Shown here piece by piece: positions 9,634 to 17,053 of a stretch of DNA of 64,000 nucleotides; position 1 is the first letter of the stretch, and every line of letters begins with the position of its first letter. The notes below the pieces were generated by a model that was given only the letters and a program-made list of their open reading frames with translations, did not search any database and was not told the origin of the DNA. A program made the translations under genes and the position numbers. The stretch is from positions 2,631,430 to 2,695,429 of the forward strand of contig NZ_CP007410.1 in NCBI RefSeq assembly GCF_000585995.1, written 5' to 3'. Source of the stretch: Pseudomonas brassicacearum (GTDB taxonomy: Bacteria; Pseudomonadota; Gammaproteobacteria; Pseudomonadales; Pseudomonadaceae).

Positions 9634-9653
9634 TACTGTCAACTCTGACAGTA
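9634..9653 (+). promoter_or_regulatory. lux-box-like dyad upstream of the 9713 gene
   Basis: TACTGTCAACTCTGACAGTA has perfect 8-bp arms. Its core CTGTCAACTCTGACAG matches 12 of 16 bases of the P. aeruginosa hcnA lux box as I recall it (CTGCCAGTTCTGGCAG). An AT-rich hexamer GAATAA is centred about 36 bp downstream, where a -10 element would lie if the box sits near -45. The start codon follows 59 bp after the box. Confidence 0.6.
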
Positions 9654-9712
9654 GGCACATCTCCCTTTCAGGCATTGAATAAACCCAGACCTCATCCGAC
9701 TGGGAGCCTGCC

Positions 9713-12661
9713 ATGGACACTGCCGACAACACCCCTCTGGATTACGAACCTCTGGATATTCCCGACGGCGGTCCGGCGCATCTGCCGGCTCCAGTCGACA
9801 GCGTCGGCATCAACATCGCCGCCGCCAAGCTCGTCTTTCCCCACCAGGGGTTGCGCCTGCTTCTACCGCCCTGGGGCGACCGCATGGGCCGGGGCGATTC
9901 CTACAGGATCAAGTTGGGCCCTGTCCCCGTGCTGACGGGCTCTATCGATGAAGAGAGTCAGGTGGGCCAGTGGGTCGAGCGGTTTATCCCGGTAGGCGGG
10001 CTGGTCGATGGGGACTTCGACCTGAGCTACGACGTGAAAATACTCGGGGACCCCGACTACAGGCCTTCGGAGGTGACGAAGATCCACGTCAAGATCGACT
10101 TCGCCCCGCCCGGTGGCCCCGATCAGAACGGCGATACGCCCGGTCACTCCGCACTGAAACTGACGATCCCACCCGAGTTCCTGCCGCCCGGCGCGGTGGA
10201 CCAGGAGGCCGCCAAGCGAGGTGTCCCGGTAACCATCGAGCCTTACCCGATCATGGCCGAAGGGGACCGGATCAAGCTGTTCTGGGGCGGCGAACACGTC
10301 TGGGGCCGTGTAGAGAAAGAGCACCTGCCGCCACAGAACACGCCTTTGGTGATCACCGTCGATGAAGCCACCATTATCGAGGCCAAGGACACCGATGCCA
10401 ACGGCCTGGCGGTGGTCTTTGAAGTCTATGACGTGGTGGACAACAAATCCGACGACTTCAGTGCCGAAGTGCGGGTGATCGTGGACACCGGCAACTCGCG
10501 CTTGACGGCGCCGCTGGTCAAGGAGGTGTTCAATCTGGAGCTGGACGTGGACCAGCTCGGCGAGGCGGACCTGACCTTTCAAGTGGTCGCGATAGATGCC
10601 AATTTCGAGGTGGGTGATGAAATCGAGATGCATTTGACGGGCATAACGGCGGAGGGGGAAAAGATCGACGAAGTCATCTTCGCGCTGGAGAAAATTCTCA
10701 GTGTCCCGAGTATTCCCGAGTTCAAACGTCCGAGCGCCGAGGTGCGACAGCTGGCCGGCGGTCTCCATGCGGCTTTCTTCTACCGGCTGATCAAGGCGGA
10801 TGGGAGCCCCGACCTTTTTTCGAAAGTGTTTGCCCCGCGGATCGTGGGCCGGGCCAATCCCCTGGCGGCCCCGATCCCCCTGGACGAGATCGCCGGCACA
10901 CTCGATCCACAACTGCCCAGTACGACCATCGAGATCCCGCTGGACCCGGCCATGGAAGAGGGCAATGCCATTGCGTTGATCTGGGACGGTATCACCGAGA
11001 GCGGCAGCCCTTACGAGCCCGACTTGCCCCTGCATCCGCTTAGCCAGAACGAAGCGGAGGGTCGCGTGCCGATCGAAATCGTCGTGACCGGCGAGCACCT
11101 CACCGTCATTGAAGGCGGCACGCTCGATCTGTACTACAAGCTGTTGCGCGATGTGGTGAGCCGGGAAGTCATCGCAGAAGAGTCACTGCACGCTGACCTG
11201 CTGAGCATCGGTATTCCCCTGGCTGAATTGCCGCTGCCGGTAGTCGAAGGCGAGAACGACGGCGTGCTGGACCCGGCGGACAAACCGAACGGCACGCGCT
11301 TGATCGTTCGCCAATACAGCGGGCAAAAGGCCGGAGACCGGGTGCATAGCTTGTGGTGGGGGTCGAAAACCGGGCGGTATCGGGACTCGATTCGGGTGAC
11401 TGAATTTACCGAGAACCAAGACCTCCCGTTCCCCATCACCGCCGCGTTGATCGAGGGGAATCGGGATGGCACGGTGCGGGCGATGTATTGGGTCAAGCGG
11501 GTTGCGGGCGGGACCAGTCCGTCAGAAATCTTGCAGATGAGCATTGGCTCGGCCTTGGACTTGACTGCACCTTCGATAAAAGAAGCCAACGGCGCCACCC
11601 TGAACCCAGTCAATGCCAAGGACGAGTTGACAGTCGTCGTGCCGGCCAACGCCGCGCTGCGTCCCGACGACAAACTGAAAGTCACTTGGACCGGCGCACC
11701 GGGCACGCCCGCCGAGGGTTCGCACACCTCGGGCGAATGGCCGGTCAGGGATGGGTGGAATGTTCCGATTCCGAACAGCGTGGTGGCTTTCAGCTTGGGT
11801 AAAGCGGTGATGGTGACCTACACGGTGATCCAGAACGGGGTGGAGTCACCGCGCTCGGATCCGTTTACGTTGAATGTGCAGGCGATGCCTGTGGCTAGCC
11901 TGCCGATGCCGCTGATTCCGGAGGCGGCGCAGGGTGGGATTGGTACTGAGTTGGATTTGAGTACATTTACCGGACATGCTCGCGTCACTGTCGCCCCCTG
12001 GCCGTTGATTGCCGTTGATCAACGAGTCTGGCTGAAGTGTGAGGGGACTGCGAGCGATGGCTCGGATTACACGATTCCGCTTTATATCGGCTCAGAGATC
12101 ACCTCAGGCCAAGTGGCCGGCGGGCTCTCCACGACGCTATCACGGAGCGAGCTGGAGAAGCTTCGCGATGGTTCTGAGCTCAAGGTTGTGCTACTGGTGA
12201 CGTTCAATCGCACTAATAATCAGAGCGAGGCCATTCCCTTCCCGTTGCGCACCTATGTCTTGGTTTCTTTCGATCACTACACCCCGTTCACGAATGGAGA
12301 CATGAACGGCTGGGAGAAATCGAACGGAGTCGTTACGATCAAAAATGAGAGCGGTAATGACTATTGCCAGCTTGGATTCGGGACTATGCAAGTATCGACC
12401 ATAATTGCGAACATAGGAGGGCTGCGTCCCGGGGGCAGATATGAGTTCAGCATACGTGCCCGTAAAGCGTCTCCGGCAGGTGCTTTGCACTGTAGGGTGC
12501 AACAGGTATTACATGCTAAGTCGCTCGCTCCAGAGTGGAGAACGTTCTCAATCACATTCGAACCAATTAATACAGTGGTGCGGATAGAAATTCATAATGG
12601 AACGCAGCCTGGACAAGACTATGTGACCGACATCGACGACATCCGGATTCGTTCGCTTTGA
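9713..12661 (+). CDS. Ig-like modular protein, paralog 1 (jelly-roll-like C-terminus)
   Basis: 982 residues from ATG 9713, with GGGAG six bases before it. The N-terminus MDTADNTPLDY is acidic and polar; no signal peptide or membrane segment is present. Residues 1 to ~611 are Ig-like domains nearly identical to those of the next two genes. Then come one more Ig-like domain, the WPLIA..QRVWL module (~720-850), and a unique last ~130 residues. These start at SFDHYTPFTNGDMNGWEKSN and end VTDIDDIRIRSL, with the beta-sandwich pattern of carbohydrate-binding modules (FTNGDMNGW opening, L.PGGRYEFSI, closing DDI.I). It lies 226 bp from the divergent 5503-9486 paralog. Function unknown; the C-terminus suggests glycan binding, which is inference. 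Confidence 0.8.
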   Translation: MDTADNTPLDYEPLDIPDGGPAHLPAPVDSVGINIAAAKLVFPHQGLRLLLPPWGDRMGRGDSYRIKLGPVPVLTGSIDEESQVGQWVERFIPVGGLVDGDFDLSYDVKILGDPDYRPSEVTKIHVKIDFAPPGGPDQNGDTPGHSALKLTIPPEFLPPGAVDQEAAKRGVPVTIEPYPIMAEGDRIKLFWGGEHVWGRVEKEHLPPQNTPLVITVDEATIIEAKDTDANGLAVVFEVYDVVDNKSDDFSAEVRVIVDTGNSRLTAPLVKEVFNLELDVDQLGEADLTFQVVAIDANFEVGDEIEMHLTGITAEGEKIDEVIFALEKILSVPSIPEFKRPSAEVRQLAGGLHAAFFYRLIKADGSPDLFSKVFAPRIVGRANPLAAPIPLDEIAGTLDPQLPSTTIEIPLDPAMEEGNAIALIWDGITESGSPYEPDLPLHPLSQNEAEGRVPIEIVVTGEHLTVIEGGTLDLYYKLLRDVVSREVIAEESLHADLLSIGIPLAELPLPVVEGENDGVLDPADKPNGTRLIVRQYSGQKAGDRVHSLWWGSKTGRYRDSIRVTEFTENQDLPFPITAALIEGNRDGTVRAMYWVKRVAGGTSPSEILQMSIGSALDLTAPSIKEANGATLNPVNAKDELTVVVPANAALRPDDKLKVTWTGAPGTPAEGSHTSGEWPVRDGWNVPIPNSVVAFSLGKAVMVTYTVIQNGVESPRSDPFTLNVQAMPVASLPMPLIPEAAQGGIGTELDLSTFTGHARVTVAPWPLIAVDQRVWLKCEGTASDGSDYTIPLYIGSEITSGQVAGGLSTTLSRSELEKLRDGSELKVVLLVTFNRTNNQSEAIPFPLRTYVLVSFDHYTPFTNGDMNGWEKSNGVVTIKNESGNDYCQLGFGTMQVSTIIANIGGLRPGGRYEFSIRARKASPAGALHCRVQQVLHAKSLAPEWRTFSITFEPINTVVRIEIHNGTQPGQDYVTDIDDIRIRSL

Positions 12662-12689
12662 CAGGGGTCAAGCAGATAATTTGATCGTT

Positions 12690-12706
12690 TCCCCAAGAAA
12701 AGGGGA
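12690..12706. repeat. Small TCCCC/GGGGA inverted repeat
   Basis: TCCCC-AAGAAAA-GGGGA lies just after the stop of the 9713 gene. With the flanking GGGGACGCATTTATT it recalls the ends of Pseudomonas REP-associated transposase cassettes, but no transposase is present here. It could equally be a weak terminator. Confidence 0.25.
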
Positions 12707-12707
12707 C

Positions 12708-12870
12708 GCATTTATTATCCGCTTGGCGAACGGTTTGGAAGTGGATAACAGAACAGCGGCGAGACCCTACAGGACAATCCCGAGGAGTGCCTACTGTCAA
12801 CTCTGACAGTAGGCACATCCTCCTTTCAGGCATTGAATAAACCCAGACCTCATCCGACTGGGACCCTGCC
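12708..12870 (+). repeat. 163-bp upstream block, copy 1 (duplicated at 16891-17053)
   Basis: The 163 bp before the 12871 start are almost identical, base for base and equal in length, to those before the 17054 start. Only the last ~85 bp, from the dyad onward, are shared with the 9713 gene. The block holds the dyad, the GAATAA element and a weak GGGAC ribosome site (GGGAG in the 9713 copy). The genes therefore duplicated together with their promoters. Confidence 0.85.
12788..12815 (+). promoter_or_regulatory. lux-box-like 12-bp-arm dyad upstream of the 12871 gene
   Basis: Perfect arms TGCCTACTGTCA and TGACAGTAGGCA around ACTC, ending 55 bp before the ATG. The core is the same as at 9634, and GAATAA is again centred 36 bp downstream of the dyad centre. 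As RNA it would form a strong hairpin, so a post-transcriptional role is an alternative to an operator. Confidence 0.6.
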
Positions 12871-15800
12871 ATGGACACTGCCGACAACACCCCCCTGGAT
12901 TACGACGCGCTGGTCATTCCCGACGGCGGCCCTGCGCATCCGCCGGCTCCAGTCGACAGCGTCGGCATCAACATTGCTGCCGCCAAGCTCGTCTTTCCCC
13001 ACCAAGGGTTGCGCCTGCTTCTACCGCCCTGGGGGGACCGCATGGGCCGGGGCGATTCCTACAGGATCAAGTTGGGCCTTGTCCCCGTGTTGACGGGCTC
13101 TATCGATGAAGAGAGTCAGGTGGGCCAGTGGGTCGAGCGGTTTATCCCGGTAGGCGGGCTGGTCGATGGGGACTTCGACCTGAGCTACGACGTGAAAATA
13201 CTCGGGGACCCCGACTTCAGGCCTTCAGTGGTGACGAAGATCCACGTCAAGATTGACTTCGCCCCGCCCGGTGGCCCGGATCGGGATAGCGATACGCCCG
13301 GTCACTCCGCACTGATACTGAAGATCCCGGCAGAGTTCCTGCCACCCGGTGCGGTGGATCAAGAAGCTGCGAAACAAGGCGTTCCAGTGACCATCGAGCC
13401 TTACCCGATCATGGCCGAAGGGGATCGGATCAAGTTGTTCTGGGGTCGTGAACACGTCTGGGGAACGGTAGAAAAAGAACATTTGCCGCCACAGAACACC
13501 CCCCTGGTGATCACCGTCGATGAAACCACCATTGTCGAGGACACCGATGCCAACGGGCTGGCGGTGGTCTTCGAAGTCTATGACGTGGTGGACAACAAAT
13601 CCGACGACTTCAGTGCCGAAGTGCGGGTGATCGTGGACACCGGCAACTCGCGCTTGACGGCGCCGCTGGTCAAGGAGGTGTTCAAACTGGAACTGGACGT
13701 GGACCAGCTCGGCGAGGCGGACCTGACTTTTCAGGTGATCGCGGTGGATGCCAACTTCGAGGTGGGCGATGAAGTCGAGATGCATTTGACGGGCATAACG
13801 GCGGAGGGGGAAAAGATCGAAGAAGTCATCTTCGCGCCGGAAAAAATTATCGATGTCCCGAGTATTCCTGAGTTCAAACGCCCCAGCGCTGCGGTGCGAC
13901 AGCTGGCCGGCGGTCTCCATGCGGCTTTCTTCTACCGGCTGATCAAAGCGGATGGAAGCGATGACTTGATCTCCAAAATATTCTCCCCACGGATCGTGGG
14001 CCGGGCCAATCCCTTGGCAGCCCCGATTCCCCTGGACGAAATCGCCGGCACACTCGATCCACAACTGCCCAGTACGACCATCGAGATCCCGCTGGACCCG
14101 GCCATGGAAGAGGGCAATGCCATTGCGTTGATCTGGGACGGTATCACCGAGAGCGGCAGCCCTTACGAGCCCGACTTGCCCCTGCATCCGCTTAGCCAGA
14201 ACGAAGCGGAGGGTCGCGTGCCGATCGAAATCGTCGTGACCGGCGAGCACCTCACCGTCATTGAAGGCGGCACGCTCGATCTGTACTACAAGCTGTTGCG
14301 CGATGTGGTGAGCCGGGAAGTCATCGCAGAAGAGTCACTGCACGCTGACCTGCTGAGCATCGGTATTCCCCTGGCTGAATTGCCGCTGCCGGTAGTCGAA
14401 GGCGAGAACGACGGCGTGCTGGACCCGGCGGACAAACCGAACGGCACGCGCTTGATCGTTCGCCAATACAGCGGGCAAAAGGCCGGAGACCGGGTGCATA
14501 GCTTGTGGTGGGGGTCGAAAACCGGGCGGTATCGGGACTCGATTCGGGTGACTGAATTTACCGAGAACCAAGACCTCCCGTTCCCCATCACCGCCGCGTT
14601 GATCGAGGGGAATCGGGATGGCACGGTGCGGGCGATGTATTGGGTCAAGCGGGTTGCGGGTGGTACTTCTGCCTCAGAAATATTGCACATCAGCATCGGC
14701 GTGCAGGCGATGCCGACCCTCGATAACGTCAAGGATGACAAGGGTGCAGAAATTCCGGAATGCACTGAAACGGTCACGGCTACCGTTTCGGTAAACGGAA
14801 CGGCCAGCAAGGGACGTGATGTCGAGATCTACGATGGCAGCGGGCCAACGGCTGAATTGAAAGGTACCGCAACAGCTGACGCTGTGACGGGTATCTGGTC
14901 GCTCGCGGACATCGCGGTTGCTGAAGGAGGGCATCGGTTTTATGCCAAGGCGCTGTATAACACGGGTGGATCACCTTACTCGAATGTTCGGTTATTTACG
15001 GTGGGTTCGGTCCTGAACCCTGACGCCCCTTCAGTAAAGGAGGCTATCGGAGATCAGATCAACCTCATTGATGTGCCCAACGGCGCCACTGTGCAGATCC
15101 CGATTGAGGCTGCTCTCAAGGATGGCGACTCCGGCATGGTGCGTTGGGTTGGTCTGGCTGGCGTTGGCAGTATTGAGGTGCCCTTCAACGTCGTGGCCGG
15201 CGATGAGGGAAAGATCAAGGAGGTAACTGTTCCGCGTTCGGTGGTGGAGGCAAACGTCGATCGATCCATTACGTTGGACTATCTATTACAGCGCCGCGGT
15301 AGCGAGTCTGCGGTGCCTTCCGAGTCGGCGGTCTACGATGTAAGACAACAGGCAGGCTCCGGCCAGTTATTGGTCATGGGGGCGCGCGCTAACTCGTTTG
15401 GGTATTGGACGCGCCGCAGGGGGCCCATCTACCTGGTAGCGCTGGATGCAACGACGCGTCAGCCGCTCGAGGCGCTTTGGCAATATGAGGGGGAGGTGGA
15501 GGAGGTCAGAGCAAGCCGTTTCAGGGATACTCAACCCTGGCGGCTGTTGCGGGTACACACTACCAACGATCAGCTTCGACTAAACCCTGCCAATGTTTTT
15601 GCCAATGGGGACGCTTCCCTATTAGGACAACAAGCAGCTGCGTTTGCGGCTCGGCGCGATTGCGGGAACTTGGTGGGGTGGGGAATTGCCGGTTACGGCG
15701 GTTCGATTCCCGAGCCCATCGCTGCATTGAACGACATCCTTGAAGTAACAGGCGGCCTCGCTGTGTTTGTCGCACGAAGAGCCAATGGCCAAGTGGTGGC

Positions 15801-16302
15801 CTGGGGCGACAGGAATCATGGCGGCGTGGTACCTGAGCCGATCAGCGAATTACGTGACATCGTCGAGGTAACCAGCTCTCAATGGGCTTTTGTTGCACGG
15901 CGCGCCACTGGCCAAGTGATAGCTTGGGGCGACCGTGCATATGGTGGTAGTGTCCCCGAACCGATCGCCAACCTGAGCGACATTGTCGAGGTGACGGGTG
16001 CTCTACGTGCCTTTGCAGCTAGGCGCATCACCGGTCAGGTCGTGGCCTGGGGCTACCCTGGGGGGCCGGAAAGCAATCCACCAGGGGCTATCACCGATCT
16101 AGTGGACATCGTAGACGTAGCGGGCGCTAGCGCTGCTTTTGCTGTCCGCCGTGCCAACGGTCAGGTGGCGGCTTGGGGGGCAATGGCGGCGATGTCCCGG
16201 AGGCAATCTCCATGCTGGAGGACATCATCGAGGTGGTGGGTTCCAATCTGGCTTTTGCAGCGCGCCGTGCCAATGGTTGCGTGGTGGGCTGGGGCAGTGT
16301 GA
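12871..16302 (+). CDS. Ig-like modular protein, paralog 2, RCC1-like repeats, frameshifted near its 3' end
   Basis: 1143 residues as read. Residues 1 to ~611 are the constant Ig-like region, and a 619-bp segment (14042-14660) is identical by eye to 10890-11508 of paralog 1. Two further Ig-like domains run to about residue 830. From ~925 come ~45-50-residue RCC1-like repeats of the form FAARRANGQVVAWG..yGG..PEPI..L.DIVEVT. Five are in frame; at a run of six Gs (16175-16180) the frame shifts, giving ...WGAMAAMSRRQ and a stop at 16302. Four more repeats continue in the +1 frame to 16790. Seven Gs would restore a product of ~1306 residues. RCC1-like repeats usually fold as a propeller for protein binding. 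No signal peptide. Confidence 0.75.
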   Translation: MDTADNTPLDYDALVIPDGGPAHPPAPVDSVGINIAAAKLVFPHQGLRLLLPPWGDRMGRGDSYRIKLGLVPVLTGSIDEESQVGQWVERFIPVGGLVDGDFDLSYDVKILGDPDFRPSVVTKIHVKIDFAPPGGPDRDSDTPGHSALILKIPAEFLPPGAVDQEAAKQGVPVTIEPYPIMAEGDRIKLFWGREHVWGTVEKEHLPPQNTPLVITVDETTIVEDTDANGLAVVFEVYDVVDNKSDDFSAEVRVIVDTGNSRLTAPLVKEVFKLELDVDQLGEADLTFQVIAVDANFEVGDEVEMHLTGITAEGEKIEEVIFAPEKIIDVPSIPEFKRPSAAVRQLAGGLHAAFFYRLIKADGSDDLISKIFSPRIVGRANPLAAPIPLDEIAGTLDPQLPSTTIEIPLDPAMEEGNAIALIWDGITESGSPYEPDLPLHPLSQNEAEGRVPIEIVVTGEHLTVIEGGTLDLYYKLLRDVVSREVIAEESLHADLLSIGIPLAELPLPVVEGENDGVLDPADKPNGTRLIVRQYSGQKAGDRVHSLWWGSKTGRYRDSIRVTEFTENQDLPFPITAALIEGNRDGTVRAMYWVKRVAGGTSASEILHISIGVQAMPTLDNVKDDKGAEIPECTETVTATVSVNGTASKGRDVEIYDGSGPTAELKGTATADAVTGIWSLADIAVAEGGHRFYAKALYNTGGSPYSNVRLFTVGSVLNPDAPSVKEAIGDQINLIDVPNGATVQIPIEAALKDGDSGMVRWVGLAGVGSIEVPFNVVAGDEGKIKEVTVPRSVVEANVDRSITLDYLLQRRGSESAVPSESAVYDVRQQAGSGQLLVMGARANSFGYWTRRRGPIYLVALDATTRQPLEALWQYEGEVEEVRASRFRDTQPWRLLRVHTTNDQLRLNPANVFANGDASLLGQQAAAFAARRDCGNLVGWGIAGYGGSIPEPIAALNDILEVTGGLAVFVARRANGQVVAWGDRNHGGVVPEPISELRDIVEVTSSQWAFVARRATGQVIAWGDRAYGGSVPEPIANLSDIVEVTGALRAFAARRITGQVVAWGYPGGPESNPPGAITDLVDIVDVAGASAAFAVRRANGQVAAWGAMAAMSRRQSPCWRTSSRWWVPIWLLQRAVPMVAWWAGAV

Positions 16303-16790
16303 ATTCTGGCGGCTCAATTCCAGAGCCTATCGCCGCATTGGATGACATCGTCGAGGTGACTGGCAGTAGAGGTGCTTTTGTCGCACTGCGTGCCAGTGGC
16401 CATGTCGTGGGCTGGGGCGATATCACCTATGGCGGCGGAATCCCATTATTGATCCGCGAATTGAACGATATCGTCAAGGTGACCAGCAATTATGGTGCTT
16501 TTGCCGCTCTGCGTTCCAACGGTACAGTGGTTACCTGGGGGCATTCAGAATGGGGCGGTGAATCCAGTGCAGTGATCGATCAATTGGTCGATGTAAGGGC
16601 TATCTATAGCAATGCCGTGGCTTTCGTAGCGTTGACCGCAGACGGACGCGTTGTCACCTGGGGCAGGGCGGAATCGGGCGGCGACAGCGAAGCCGTCCAG
16701 GGCGAGTTACGCGGACAACTGTCCTACTACGCCACTGCGGCATCGCGCGGTGCTGTGCTCAAGAGGCAGGCTCGCGGTGGCTACTCATAG
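16173..16790 (+). pseudogene. Out-of-frame 3' part of the 12871 gene (RCC1-like repeats 6-9)
   Basis: This frame continues the repeat pattern without loss (LAFAARRANGCVVGWG, GAFVALRASGHVVGWG, GAFAALRSNGTVVTWG, VAFVALTADGRVVTWG) and ends YYATAASRGAVLKRQARGGYS. It has no plausible start of its own: TTG 16173 lies inside the repeat that spans the shift. It is therefore the displaced tail of the upstream gene. The join is two residues shorter than most repeats, so a 7-bp loss is an alternative to a single-base slip in the G-run. Confidence 0.8.
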
Positions 16791-16821
16791 CCGGATGGAG
16801 AAATAAATCAACCAACCTGTG

Positions 16822-16838
16822 AGACGCATCTCGCGTCT
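16822..16838. terminator. Short hairpin after the RCC1-like gene (weak)
   Basis: AGACGC-ATCTC-GCGTCT, 32 bp after the stop at 16790, without a clear T-run. Possible weak terminator. Confidence 0.25.
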
Positions 16839-16890
16839 TAATCCCGATCACGAATCCGCCAACAATCCAGATTTTGAAGATAAAGGGGGC

Positions 16891-17053
16891 GCATCTATTA
16901 TCCGCTTGGCGAACGGTTTGGAAGTGGATAACAGAACAGCGGCGAGACCCTACAGGACGATCCCGAGGAGTGCCTACTGTCAACTCTGACAGTAGGCACA
17001 TCCTCCTTTCAGGCATTGAATAAACCCAGACCTCATCCGACTGGGACCCCGCC
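16891..17053 (+). repeat. 163-bp upstream block, copy 2
   Basis: The counterpart of 12708-12870 with a handful of substitutions and no indel, ending at the ATG of the 17054 gene. Marks a tandem duplication of promoter plus gene. Confidence 0.85.
16971..16998 (+). promoter_or_regulatory. lux-box-like 12-bp-arm dyad upstream of the 17054 gene
   Basis: Identical to the dyad at 12788-12815 (TGCCTACTGTCA / TGACAGTAGGCA around ACTC), again 55 bp before the start codon. Confidence 0.6.

Noticed and set aside
9863..11098. Long antisense frames (340-450 codons) opposite each tandem Ig-like gene
   Set aside because: They are shadows of the sense codon pattern in all three paralogs, rich in His/Arg/Gln, with no start signals, and interrupted differently in each copy.
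12661..12720. Possible insertion-sequence end (GGGGTCAAG...GGGGACGCATTTATT)
   Set aside because: Resembles flanks of REP-associated transposase cassettes, but there is no transposase and no target duplication visible; kept only as a low-confidence inverted repeat.
9634..16998. Pho box reading of the CTGTCA repeats
   Set aside because: Pho boxes are direct repeats of CTGTCAT; here the two arms are inverted, so PhoB is unlikely.
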